A stretch of 64,000 bases of DNA from Axinella damicornis (GCA_963931865.1 OZ007506.1:5432696-5496695), one strand, 5' to 3'; counted from the stretch's first letter, positions 33,992 through 48,527 are shown. The notes: generated from the sequence alone by a model not told the origin. Translations and numbers: made by a program.

Positions 33992-36900
33992 ATGGCTAAT
34001 GATGGCCGACCACAAATCACATGCTTCAAAAACTGTGAGGTTTTACGAAGGGGGACATTGGTGAAAGGTGCTGATGTGTGGGTAAGGGAGGGGAAGGTGA
34101 TTGATCCCCAACGATTGTTCTATGTGGAGAAGCTGGCCGCAGATAGGGTCGTTGACTGCCATGGACTGATCGTTGCCCCAGGTTTCATCGACATACAGAT
34201 TAATGGTGAGAGATACTGTACCAGACCTAATTTTCCTGAGTCGCCTGTACCTAAGTCTATCTCCTTGTACATAAATCTGTTGTAGTCATAAGGCGAACGT
34301 TAACCCCACTCTGGACAATCATGAATAACGAGTTTATGGAATAACATCGTGAGACAGCTCTGCTTCTTTATCTTTAGTGTATTCATATCTGTAGAGGATC
34401 TGTCAACTCAATAGTCCATGCTCTAGCTGTTAAGAAAACTCAGCATTTAGACAAGTTCATGACAGCTGAAAATTTTAAGACACCTGTAGCAGAACAACCG
34501 ATGAACCTATTTGTCATGTGAGGAACACCAGAGTCTCTAAGAACTTCCATGTACCAACAGTCCGAAGTACACCTTTGTTTTATAAACTAGGTCCAACTGG
34601 TGCTTACAATCTGGGGTGTTATTGCTGGTGGGCTTCTTCTTGAACTTATGTCAATCATTAAATACTGGCTCAGACTCAGTCCGTGCTACCTACCTCCTTT
34701 CCTTACGGAAGTATCAGCTGCCAGAGGTGAGTTGTGTTGTTTGCACTAAACAGTAAACTCTCTGTTCTTGATGCTTAGAGCTCCCTCCCATTAGCTATAG
34801 CCTACCCTCATTAATATTCGTCCGGCAAGCAGGGACATTAAGGATTAACGCCAGTCTGTGAGAGACTAAACGGTTTCTCAGAAAAAATTAGTGCTGCATT
34901 ACCATTTCATCCACAACTGCAGACGGTAACAAGAAATGAGATTCCTCTTTCTGTAGTCTCGTTCCCAGACTCCGAACACGCACCCGCGAAAATTGGTCTG
35001 GTGAAAATACGACATGCCGCCTGACCTTCGAGGGGTGTGACCATGATGATGTAATCAGGCAAAAATGCCAAATTCGATGATGCCCAGTAAAGTGGTGAGA
35101 AAGGATTCTTTTGTACCATGGAAGGTAGAACTCCTCTTTGCGTAGTTTCTGGGCTGTGTCTACCAGGTCTACTTAGCCGACACGGAAACTGCGAAGTAAT
35201 TTATTGCTCTAGCTAAACTCTGATTGACCATCCCACATTCCAGACATCAATGTCATAAGGCCAAGCAAAATGTTGCATTGTCACCAGACCCCTTTCGCAG
35301 GTACGTGTTCGGGGTCTGGGAACGAGACTACATGGATCTTTTAGTGATTTTGGGTCACGTGTGTACATAAGCTAACTGCTACGCCTACTTGATCTGTTGG
35401 ATCCCAGGTTTGGTACAATATACCCTTCACCATTGAACTTACCCTGATGTGTACAGGTGCCTTTGGTGTTGATTTCTCGTCACTGGAGGCGGGAGGGGTG
35501 CGGGAGGAGGTAGACAAGGTGAGGGAGGGAGTGTTGAAGCATGGAGTGACCGCAATCTGCCCCACGATTGTCACCTCAGACTCTGAGTACTATCACCAGG
35601 TAGGTCTCCAAAATGGAGCAAGATAGATAGTAGATTTGAAAAAGAAAGAACCTTTTATTGTGGTGAGCTGCAGTTCATGTATATCTACGTATAATGCCAT
35701 AGTGTTTCACTGCAATATTGTTGTGATGCGTACAACATAGGCTAAAATGCAGAAAACTGCTATGCTGTATACGTCTTAGTCGACAAATGATGTCATACGT
35801 GTACATGTAGTTACATAACATACTGGAAATCATTTGAGTGCCAGCAGGTAATTAGGGAAGTGAACCACACTGAGGAAGACGGGGGGGGGGGGGGGTGGTA
35901 GGACAAGATCATGTGCGCTGTCATTTTGTATGACGTAATGCAAAGTCGTTCTGCTGGTTTTCTCCATGGGGGAAGGCTGTATTGCGCTTTCAATGCATCC
36001 TGAAGAGCATCTTCCATGAAAAGACTTTGAGCGAATTGCGTATAAGCTACTACACTACTATGTGCCTGTACTGAGCAGTTATGTATGTGACCATGCAGAA
36101 TCACCGAGCGAATGCAGACTTGACGACTGCACTCAAATGTTTAGCATCAAGTAAGAAGTCAATACAGCAATTGCGCACCCCTGCACCCCGCTAAACTTCA
36201 GCACTAGAGCTGTTACTAGTCTGCTATACCTCTGGAATGTTAATTCTACCACGTGCGCACAGACCTTGTCCCTGGAGGAAGACATGGGCACAAGAAGTGA
36301 TCCGTCTGTAAATGGGGCTCTACTTCAACTTAAAAGGGTGTGACTGTGTGGCCAATTGGTTAAAGCACTCGACTGTGGAGTGAGAGGCCACAGGTTGGAG
36401 TCCCACCAGTTGCACCTAGGAAGGGTTTTTCTCCAGGTTTCTGGTTTCCCTTCCCAGGAGAGCCTTCATATTAGCCTCATGGCTAGGTGGCTTTATCCTT
36501 ACACCAATCACTCTGTGTGCATGGGTGTAAAACTCGTATAGAGAAGAAAAAAAAGAAAAAAAAATGACCCACAGTCTGTCATTTGAGACATACATCTTCA
36601 GTCCCCATGGGCCTACACATGTCTTCTGTATACAGCTCTGCATTTCAGAGCTCCTACAGTGCATGCAATCCTCATAGTGAAGAAGGCAGAACTAGTACAA
36701 TCTGCTGTTCAGTGGGAGAGGCCACAGTTTTACTTCCTAGTCAGATTGATTAGTGCATAACTAGAGCACCAGGTCATGGGTCTATCACAGCCAAATGTGG
36801 TCGCAATCAAATGTGTAGTAGTTTCAACATTATCATATGAGCAGGAGTGTCATGTGCATTTGACTGGGACCTTTTTAAGAAGATCGAATCTCCTGTCCTG

Positions 36901-37379
36901 TCGGGTGCATACTCTGCATGATGCTGTACATGAAGGAAAAGTATTGACAGGTACATGTTGTAGGAGGAGTATTATTATTGTGTTTCACTTTCCTAGGTAC
37001 TTCCTCAGCTCAAGCGTTGTCCCGGGAGCCAGTGTGGTGCTGCTTTGCTTGGTGAGTGCATGCTGTAGCCTCAACCAGCGAGCAGGAACAAGCCCATGGA
37101 ACACACTCTTGACTTCCTCCTTCCATCCTCTCTCCCTCCGCTTGTCCTCCCTGCCACATGTAGGTGTCCACTGTGAAGGTCCCTTCATCAACAGGGACAA
37201 GAAGGGGGCACACAGGGAGGCCTTTATTCGGAGTGACCCTTCCCCTGACACACTGCAGCGTTGCTACGGCAGCATGGACAATGTTTGCATCATCACACTT
37301 GCACCAGAACTACCGGTGGGTGTGGCAAGCTGGAAAGCCTCTTCATACTTGCTTCCCTCTTCCTTCCCCCCTCCTCCTT

Positions 37380-37411
<32 letters not shown>

Positions 37412-40400
37412 ATCTTCCCTCCTCCTTCCCCTCTCCTCCTTCGCTCCTTCCTCTTTCCCCCTCCCCCTCCTCCTTTCCCCTCCCCCCTCCTCCTTCCCCC
37501 CTTCTCCTTCCTCCTTCCCCCCCCTCCCTCCCCCTCCTTTTTTTCTTCCTCCCTATCCCACCCCATGCCGCCCAGTCCTTGTGTAACCATGTGTATGTAC
37601 TTCAGTGCTTTATTCACTGTGGGAAGTGGGTTTACCACTCAGCTACTGACACAGAGTTGGAGAACCAACTTTCACCACCAGACATGATATTGCATCAAAG
37701 ACTACCTGTAGCCAGTAGTGTACTTGCTGTATCTTGCTCTATGGATTTCTGATGGTCTGTGTCTTGAGGAAATTATGCCCGGAATAATAAAAGAATAATA
37801 GGTAGCACAAAGAATGAAGAATATCTCCGGAAGTTTACACGGATTACCACGTGGCGGAAATGGCTGCTAGCAACTGTTCGTCGGAGAAAGGAGAGTGTAG
37901 CCAATCTACTACAGTGTAGCTCTCTACTAGATCCCAGAGCCCTCTAAGTTAGCGGAAGCGTCAAGTAAAAGCTACATTTGTGTAACCTTCCGATTGGAGC
38001 AAAGAGAAGCCAGCGACGCTCTTTACTTACAACCCAAAATCTATCTCGCCGACACAACATGTGAAGGAGTTCCCTGATGAAGGTCTCATGGTTTCTGGGA
38101 GTGGTTTTTCATTGAGAATAATAGGTGGCTGTCTTGGGAATAATTTTTTTCTAGGAAGAATAATAGGTAAATTTATTAGGAATAAAAGAATGGAATAATG
38201 GGAATTTTGGGAATAATTTCCTCACGTCTATTAGCAAGACACTTCTGATGACGCTATAGCTGTCAAAATACATGGGTGGGCCCACACTTCAGACAACAGG
38301 TGGTACATGTAACTGACTTGGTTCATCCTGTCATGGAGATTCCGCTGTCAAAGTTTTGGTTGCCAATTCAAGGGAACATTAAACGTGTGTATCTCTAATA
38401 TGAAAAATGCATGCATGGACACTGTAGGGTGCGGTGGAGGTGGTGCGTTGGCTGAGGGAGGAGAAGGGGGTTGTAGTATCCCTGGGTCATTCGATGGCAC
38501 TGTTTGACATTGCACAAGAGGCGGTGAAAGGAGGAGCATCTCTGATCACACACCTGTTTAATGCAATGCTGCCTGTGAGTTAGATTCAGTTGATCTGCCT
38601 GTGGTACGCATGTAGCAAATAATCTTTTTCAGCCACCTCTCCCCTCCCTACCTCCCATCCTTCCCTCTTCCCTCCTCCCATTCCTTCATCCTTCCTTTCC
38701 TTCCCTCCGTATATATATATATATATATATATATAATACATATATATAGTTCCACCATCGTGACCCTGGCATTGTCGGGCTATTGACCAGTCTCTCCCTG
38801 GGAGGCAGGGACGTTGCATACAGTATCATTGCTGATGGCACCCACACTCACGAGACAGTGGAGAGGATTGCGTACAAGTCAAACCCTGAAGGTGAGATTA
38901 AACTTTCCCAGTGAAAATAAACACACTGTATTCATTACTTGGCACACACCTCACAAATGTGTTGCTACTAGAGATGGCAGTGTGTGTTGCTGATATGATA
39001 GCACAGACTATTGTTAGCTAACTATACTCCCAGGCCTTGCCTGTTTTTCGCCATACTTCTGCTTCTGCGTCAACGCAGACAGAAGAATTCAAACCGGGGT
39101 ATAGGCTGGGAATGAGGCTAAGCTAAGTTGGTAGATCACCACATGTTGGATGACTGTAGCCTTGTTCCCAGGCTCCCCCTTTGCGCACGGTGAAGAAAGT
39201 ACCGACTTGTCGGTGTACGCAAGGGGAGGAACCTGGGAACGAGGCTAGGATGACTGTATGTCCCTCCAACACATACACTCACTCACTCACTCACTCACTA
39301 GGTGTGGTGTTAATAACAGATGCCATGGCTGCCATGGGTCTCCCTGATGGTGACCATATGCTGGGTACCATGTCAGTAGAGCTGTTGAACGGCACAGCAA
39401 GACTTGCTGGGAAATCCACATTGGCTGGAAGGTAGTGTGCATACTCTTGTATGAACAACTGTGTGTGTTGTTCTGTGGTTGCATAATGTAGTAGAGGAAG
39501 TGTATGTTAATTTACTAGGGGTGCTACCAGCAGTAGAATGCACTTCAAGGGGAAGATCATGAGTCAATAATTAATCAGGCACCATAGATCAGTGGTGTAG
39601 CTAGGATTTTGAGACCGAGGAGGCATGGAGTTATCTGTGCGCGAAAGCGCATGACGAAAAAATTTTTTCAAGCTAATTAATTATTCATGAGTCAATTAAC
39701 TAATGTCGCTGATTAATCTATTATTTTCCGCATGATTACTTCCGCAGTGCACGCAAACAGCTACGTAGAGCTATTAATACGCCGGTGCCCTGACAGTCCC
39801 AGACTTGCAGCACTATTCGCATTAGGAGTCCGCCGGCTCATGGTCAGCCTAGCTCCGGTCTCTGCCATCATATCGAACACACATCGTACGCGGCATGTGC
39901 GAGGATCTAGGACACGCCCGTCATTATTCAGAAAAGCGAGAGTAGGCAGCTGCCTCCTCTGCCTCAATGCTAGCTACACCCATGCAGATCCAGTTCACAT
40001 CAAACCTGAGGTGCATCCCATCTAGCCTCATTCCCAGGCCTTCTCACCCCAGCATTTTTCGCTTGCAGTAACCTGCGTTAGTACTGCAAGTGACAAACGC
40101 TGGGACTGGGAACAAGGCTACATCCCATCAACATGGTGGACAATGGGTATTACCATGGCAACTGTTGATAGCACTTCAGTACATAGCTGTAAACAAGGAG
40201 GAGAGTATATAAAGCATTTGTACAGAGGCTATTGATATGGTACATGTACTTCCTCCTGCAGCGTGGCCACAATGGATCACTGTGTGCGACATTTCAAGTC
40301 AGCAACAGGTTGCTCCACTGCGATGGCCCTACAAGCCGCCTCCCTGCACCCCGCACAGGTACTGGGGATTGAACGACACAAAGGAACACTGGAGTATGGA

Positions 40401-40511
40401 GCAGATGCTGATATGGTGTTGTTAGATCATGAATTGTGTGTGCAGGCAACATATATCGCGGGGGAGATTGTGTGGAAGGACCCAGCATGTAGTATCACTG
40501 GCCTATCATAA
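33992..40511 (+). CDS. AMDHD2: N-acetylglucosamine-6-phosphate deacetylase, complete
   Basis: Eight exons join in phase: 33992-34205, 35457-35599, 36997-37051, 37164-37315, 38428-38574, 38750-38891, 39302-39431 and 40262-40511, giving 410 aa (human 409). The enzyme removes the acetyl group from GlcNAc-6-phosphate in amino-sugar breakdown and limits hexosamine flux; it is cytosolic. Seen: [12 protein letters not shown] early (amidohydrolase strand), [17 protein letters not shown] with the metal-ligand Glu, [11 protein letters not shown] and [19 protein letters not shown] with the His ligands, [18 protein letters not shown] with the catalytic Asp, and a C-terminal [13 protein letters not shown]. 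The ATG at 33992 is preferred because residues from there resemble the family start; an in-frame upstream reading to 33920 also exists. Divergent from CBP. Introns carry two or three MITEs and a SINE. Confidence 0.94.
34953..35331. mobile_element. ~380-bp foldback MITE with TAGTCTCGTTCCCAG ends (AMDHD2 intron 1)
   Basis: The left end reads TAGTCTCGTTCCCAGACTCC plus GAACACG. The right end is CGTGTTCGGGGTCTGGGAACGAGACTA-type, its near reverse complement. The interior is longer than in the other family members and non-coding. Confidence 0.75.
35881..36272. mobile_element. ~390-bp non-autonomous transposon, copy A (AMDHD2 intron 2)
   Basis: Starts after a G-run with GGTAGGACAAGATCATGTGC and ends CACGTGCGCACAGACCTTGTCC. 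The ends are imperfect inverted repeats (GGACAAG...CTTGTCC). A second copy with the same order of words (TGTATGACGTAATGCAAAGT, GTGCCTGTACTGAGCAG, TTTAGCATCAAGTA) is at 43236-43661. No coding potential. Confidence 0.8.
36340..36564 (+). mobile_element. tRNA-derived SINE (AMDHD2 intron 2)
   Basis: The first 74 bases (36340-36413) fold like a tRNA. The acceptor stem pairs GTGACTG with CAGTTGC. The A-box is TGGCCAATTGGTTA, the anticodon-type loop is CTGTGGA (His GTG position) and the B-box is GGTTGGAGTCC, one base off consensus. The body follows with a TTTCTCCAGGTTTCTGGTTT segment like that in other SINEs, then an A-rich tail at about 36541-36564. The mispaired anticodon stem and B-box change argue against a working tRNA. 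Confidence 0.75.
37372..37565. repeat. Pyrimidine-rich low-complexity tract (AMDHD2 intron 4)
   Basis: Mostly C with CCTCCTTCC words and a poly-C run of about 28. Gives false Pro/Ser-rich frames. Confidence 0.85.
37766..38224. mobile_element. ~460-bp MITE with GAGGAAATTAT ends (AMDHD2 intron 4)
   Basis: The left end GAGGAAATTATGCCCGGAAT and the right end GGGAATAATTTCCTC are inverted. Both are followed inward by AATAATAAAAGAATAATAGG-type words in opposite orientation. The interior is non-coding. Confidence 0.65.
39156..39248. mobile_element. TAGCCTCGTTCCCAG-family foldback MITE (AMDHD2 intron 6)
   Basis: The left arm TAGCCTTGTTCCCAGGCTCC and the right arm CCTGGGAACGAGGCTA enclose inverted CCCCCTTTGCG/CGCAAGGGG words. 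A partial relative lies at about 39023-39121 (CCCAGGCCTTG...TGGGAATGAGGCTA). Confidence 0.75.
39592..39982. mobile_element. ~390-bp MITE with GGTGTAGCTAG ends (AMDHD2 intron 7)
   Basis: The left end GTGGTGTAGCTAGGATTTTG, with GAGGAGGCA shortly inside, and the right end TGCCTCCTC...CAATGCTAGCTACACC are inverted. The interior has AT-rich and GC-rich parts but no gene. Confidence 0.7.
40023..40120. mobile_element. TAGCCTCGTTCCCAG-family foldback MITE (AMDHD2 intron 7)
   Basis: The left arm TAGCCTCATTCCCAGGCC and the right arm GGGACTGGGAACAAGGCTA enclose CAGCATTTTTCGCTTGCAGT and its near complement. It sits 40 bases downstream of another MITE. Confidence 0.75.
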
Positions 40512-41086
40512 ATGATATAATCGTATCGCTGGCCTATCGTAAGTGACATCATCATGTAGACAGTACCATGTTCATCAGAGGAATATTGTTATATAGTCAC
40601 CCTACACCTTCCAAGGATCAGAAGTAAATATTTATTTCATGTGTATAATTATGTATATTATTATATCAAGAATGTTACGATGCCACACCTTAGGGGGCAT
40701 CTCAAGCTGCTTTTGTGATGTTAACTTCACCACACACTAACATAATGTACACATGGGTGTAAGTGTCTGGGCTATGCCACTGTGGACTAGCTACATGTGT
40801 AATCACCTCGGATTTCCATGCCATATTCTTCAGAATTTATTAGTCTCATGACGATTGAAATTGTAATTTATATATAGGCTGTAAGCTGCAATCGAAAATA
40901 TAATACATAATATAGACAGGTGGTTACTTTAATTAACCCTTTAAGCCCCATTGACGTCTATAGACGTCATTTAGACCCTGTGCACTTGTAGGGCTTCTCG
41001 TCAGTCCAAAAAGGGACCAAAAAGGCTTCAGAGGGCCTAGGGACGCCTCTCCCACTAAACGTACAAGGGGGGGGGGGGGGGGGGGG
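40512..41086. other. AMDHD2 3' flank
   Basis: AT-rich 3' flank of AMDHD2 with several ATAATTATG/AATATAATAC-like stretches; no clear AATAAA was found. A small palindrome TTGACGTCTATAGACGTCA is at 40951-40969. A poly-G run lies at about 41068-41087. Confidence 0.45.
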
Positions 41087-41097
41087 GTATCGCCTGT

Positions 41098-41528
41098 TGT
41101 GGGCGGTTTTTGATTTTAATGAGATTCATTGACCTGGGGATTTTTTTTATTCTAATGATATTCATAGATCCCACCCAGGGCCTCAAGAAAACATGCTATT
41201 GGTGGTGTAAGGTGTGCCATCAGTCAGATCTGGTCCAAGTTTAGGGAAATGCTGGGCGAAAATCCGGCTGACATCCACCTTTGACCTCCGATTGCTGGGC
41301 TTGTGGGGTCATGAATATCATATTGCCAGAGGGATCTCTCCATGTGTGCGGGCTCCACCAAGTTTGGCCGCTGAGGAGCGAATGCTGTGGGAGAGGAGTA
41401 CATACGAAAGTGGTGTGCGCTGAATGCATGAAAATGTGTTGTCTTGGTGGAAAGAATTCGGTGGAGGGGTTAATATGTGCATGGAGGATCAATGAATCTC
41501 ATTAAAAATCGGCAAACCATCCCAAAGT
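41098..41528. mobile_element. ~430-bp MITE with ~33-bp inverted ends
   Basis: The left end GGGCGGTTTTTGATTTTAAT continues ...GAGATTCATTGACC. The right end GGATCAATGAATCTCATTAA continues ...AAATCGGCAAACCATCCC. They are near reverse complements. Spurious frames inside resemble no family. Confidence 0.65.
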
Positions 41529-41660
41529 GGCACATAGTGCAAGTCTAGACAGTTTTGAGGGCCCATTCTCATCAACTGTGAATCTCATTAAGCAGCTTGT
41601 TTCATATACGCCTGATTAGTGAAAGTGTGACCACTAGTATAGTGACCATGCACAGTAGCT

Positions 41661-41751
41661 AGACTGGTGGCTGCCTTAAACAGTGTCCACTATAGTACAG
41701 GTTCTAAGAACCTGTACTATAGTGGACACTGTTTAAGGCAGCCACCAGTCT
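41661..41751. repeat. Perfect palindrome, 45-bp arms with a 1-base spacer
   Basis: The left arm AGACTGGTGGCTGCCTTAAA...GTACAGGTTCT is followed by a single A and then by its exact reverse complement. There is no mismatch in 45 base pairs, so it is either very young or maintained. Confidence 0.95.
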
Positions 41752-42084
41752 ATGAATCTACTGTATTGTCTTCTGAATGTGTCTGAAGAATTTGGCATGG
41801 AAATCAGCATGGTCTGTCCACAGTCCGGGTTGTCAGACTCTCACTTATGATCTGTGTTAGCTGATGATCCTGCAGACTCACTGATTTGGATGCACTAAAA
41901 TTTTCAACTGAAGTAGCTACCACAATGACTCACTGATTTTCTGGCTCCAGCCTAAAGTACATATATAGATGTTGGTGGTGCACTGGTAGAATTAGAGTCT
42001 TTAGTGCTCAGCTCATGATCAGGCTCATGCAATGTCTGGCAATTAAGAGATTCAGATTCATTTTATAATATATTATGTGCCTGA

Positions 42085-42225
42085 ATGGAGGGACCTGGCG
42101 AATGCCTTTGTTCTGCTGGTTACAATGAAGAGTTGTGTAGGATGAACATTGATGGTTGTGTGGATGCTGATTGCAATAATGGCTCATGCATGTGTTCATG
42201 CACATGCACTAATACATCATGCGGA
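42085..42225 (+). pseudogene. EGF-like domain fragment
   Basis: The plus frame reads GECLCSAGYNEELCRMNIDG then CVDADCNNGSC. This fits the end of one EGF module (C-x-C-x-x-G-Y-x-x-x-x-C) and the start of the next (NIDGC....CNNGSC). After that the frame becomes low-complexity Cys/Thr. No flanking EGF exons or clear splice sites were found, so it is probably a relic or an isolated exon of a secreted or membrane protein. Confidence 0.45.
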
Positions 42226-42601
42226 TCACCTGAAGCAGGAGCGTATGGGCTCCTGCAAGAAGCTCATGAGGAAAAAATTCAGCAGTGAAAATAACTGCCA
42301 TGTACGAATTAAACTACCTTTGATGTGAGTGCTGAGGTGCTGGTCAGTAGCACGACTCTTGTTGGCAATCAACTTTGCTATCAGAGGTAGATAGCTAGCT
42401 TCATGTACATGGTGTACAAAATGATCCCGAGTTCACAGCTAGCAAAATTCAATGGCAATTAGCTAGCTAATTAGCACAGAGTTGATACAAATGGTGTCTA
42501 GAAGGATTTCCAAAATAAGATAAATTCACTGTCACAACACCATTAATATTGATGGCGGTTGCTAGCTATATATACTAGCTAGCATAGCTAGCTACTAAAT
42601 G

Positions 42602-42931
42602 TCAGCGGATCCAGGTAGCAGCATTTTGAACAGCACTTCCAACGCTTCCGGCAAGACTACCAATAGTTCCTCCAGCTGTCCCAGCGGCGACCGCGATCCC
42701 AGCGTATGTCTTTACAGCCAGGCCTGCCGCTCCTGCACTCTGTAGGCTAGCAAACAGACTTCCTGCAGCAACGTTTCCGATGGTTCCATGCCACGCTGCG
42801 GCGACACTCCCGGCCACAACACCGCTGGCACCGAATCCGAGTGCTGGTAGGACTACTGGAGCCGCCGCTGCGGCCACAGTGCCAGCAGCAGCCGCAGCAG
42901 CACCCACTAGTAGTTTGTTTCGTAGCGGCAT
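42602..42931 (-). CDS. ISG12/IFI27-like small hydrophobic protein, single exon
   Basis: A 109-codon intronless frame encodes a Gly/Ala-rich protein. It has an N-terminal basic MPLRNK, an alanine-rich hydrophobic helix, then VVLPALGFGASGVVAGSVAA and SLFASLQSAGAAGLAV, the hallmark 'LGF.A.GI.AGS.A' and 'S.ATLQS.GAAG' motifs of the interferon alpha-inducible 27 (ISG12/IFI6) family, and a C-terminal hydrophobic segment. Family members are 100-130 aa membrane proteins of mitochondria or the nuclear envelope, implicated in apoptosis and antiviral responses in vertebrates; the role in invertebrates is not established. The start is the first Met of the frame. Its neighbours are repeats, and no regulatory element can be called. 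Confidence 0.85.
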   Translation of the reverse strand: MPLRNKLLVGAAAAAAGTVAAAAAPVVLPALGFGASGVVAGSVAAAWHGTIGNVAAGSLFASLQSAGAAGLAVKTYAGIAVAAGTAGGTIGSLAGSVGSAVQNAATWIR

Positions 42932-43170
42932 TTTGTGCTCAAGATCTGTATAGGCGCGATACAGTGCGATAAGCCCTATCTATAATAGCTATATAGCTAT
43001 AGAATTAGTCTAACCCTTAGCTTTCTGGGGAAAATTGGCGCTAGACGTAGACTAGACTACGTGTTGCAGTTACGTCACATTTTCCGTGGAATTTCCGTAT
43101 ACTATCCGGAAGCCGCCATGGCACGTGCATGGCGCCTAGCGCCTAGCGCTCGATACGCGATCCGGCTAGC

Positions 43171-43240
43171 TAGCCTCGTTCCCAGTCCCACGCCCAGCTT
43201 TTCGTCGCTGCTTAGTACGGTAAAGCGGGGACAGGGGGGG
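43171..43240. mobile_element. Left part of a TAGCCTCGTTCCCAG-family MITE, interrupted
   Basis: TAGCCTCGTTCCCAGTCCCA runs through TTTTCGTCGCTGCTTAGTACGG to AAAGCGGGG. The element is cut at about 43235, where a different transposon begins. The partner GAAGCGGGGAGGGCCTGGTA resumes at 43668. Confidence 0.65.
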
Positions 43241-43661
43241 TAGGACAAGATCACGTGCACTGTCATTTTGTATGACGTAATGCAAAGTCGTTCTACTGCT
43301 TTTCTCCGTGGAAGAAGGCTGCATTGCGCTTTCAAAGCATCCTGAAGAGTAACCTCCATGCAAAGACTGTGACCGAACTGGGTATAAGTCACTACACACT
43401 ACTACGTGCCTGTACTGAGCAGTTATGTAAGTGACCATGCGGACTCACCGAGAATATCAGCGAATGCAGACTTGTCGACCGCACTCAAGTGTTTAGCATC
43501 AAGTAGGAAGTCAATAAAGCGATCGAACCCCATCGAACCCCAGCGATAAGTCGGCGCTAGAGCTGTTACTAGTCTGCTAGTTCCGCATACGTCTTGTATA
43601 TTACTGTGCACTATCCCTATGGAATTTTAATTGTACCACGTGCGCACAGACCTTGTCCCAC
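43236..43661. mobile_element. ~425-bp non-autonomous transposon, copy B
   Basis: Same word order as the copy at 35881-36272. It starts GTAGGACAAGATCACGTGCAC and ends ACGTGCGCACAGACCTTGTCC, so the ends are imperfect inverted repeats. It appears to be inserted into a TAGCCTC-family MITE, whose halves flank it. Confidence 0.8.
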
Positions 43662-44021
43662 CCCCCCTGAAGCGGGGAGGGCCTGGTACATTTCCTCACG
43701 TGAGTGACGTCAAGGGTAGAAAGGGGTAGAAAGACCGGAAGTTGAACGTGGGCGTAGTGGGCCTCAGAACAGCAAGAAGAACGAAGGTACCAGGTAACAC
43801 ACCACACGTATCTAGCTAGCGGGGGGCGACTGTCATACTCACCGAGCGTTGAACATGTAGATGGCTGAATAACGCGCAAAACGTAGCGTCTTCGTTCTGA
43901 AAATTTTGTGGTTTTTCAATTACGTCATGCTCACGTGAGGAAATGTACCAGGCCCTCCCCGCTTTACCGTACTAAGCAGCGACGAAAAGCTGGGCGTGGG
44001 ACTGGGTACGAGGCTACCGGC
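43662..44021. repeat. Composite inverted repeat around CCTCACGTGAG
   Basis: GGGGAGGGCCTGGTACATTT followed by CCTCACGTGAGTGACGTCA at 43674-43711 is inverted at 43920-43965 (TACGTCATGCTCACGTGAGG then AAATGTACCAGGCCCTCCCC). The right part continues into AAGCTGGGCGTGGGACTGGG...GAGGCTA. This is the outer half of the nested structure beginning at 43171. Confidence 0.65.
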
Positions 44022-44127
44022 TAGCCTCGTTCCCAGTCCCACGCCCAGCTTTTCGTCGCTGCTTAGTACGGTAAAGCGGGGTACTAAGCAGCGACGAAAA
44101 GCTGGGCGTGGGACTGGGAACGAGGCT
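44022..44127. mobile_element. TAGCCTCGTTCCCAG-family foldback MITE, nearly perfect copy
   Basis: The left arm TAGCCTCGTTCCCAGTCCCA...CTGCTTAGTAC and the right arm GTACTAAGCAGCG...GGGACTGGGAACGAGGCTA are almost exact complements around GGTAAAGCGGG. Youngest-looking family member in the window. Confidence 0.85.
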
Positions 44128-44278
44128 ACGATCCGGCCAGAGAGATCGAGACTAGACATGCATGACGCGTCGACGATATAGCTCTAGCCACGTGGCTCTA
44201 GCTATAGCGCTAGCTAGCCTCGCGGATCGCGTCTGCCGCTTCGTTTTTATTCGCATACGTGACCTTTGAACCCTTGTC

Positions 44279-44322
44279 ACGGAACCAGACCCTTCTGAAG
44301 AAGGGTCTGGTTCCGAGACTAC
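44279..44322. repeat. Short hairpin with GGAACCAGACCCTTCT arms
   Basis: CGGAACCAGACCCTTCTGAA is followed at once by its complement GAAGGGTCTGGTTCCG and AGACTA. It lies 60 bases upstream of the KRR1 start codon, so possibly in its promoter or 5' UTR. Confidence 0.75.
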
Positions 44323-44381
44323 ACGCACTGTAGTGCACTAATAGGAGTTGTGCAGTTACATGGTTCACCTTGGATATATAC

Positions 44382-48527
<4,146 letters not shown>

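Noticed and set aside
36340..36413. Functional tRNA-His gene
   Set aside because: The cloverleaf has mismatches in the anticodon stem, a changed B-box, and is fused to a SINE body with an A-rich tail.
36776..37687. 303-codon plus-strand frame
   Set aside because: Crosses AMDHD2 exons 3-4 in mixed frames and the poly-C intron; the spliced model explains the conserved parts.
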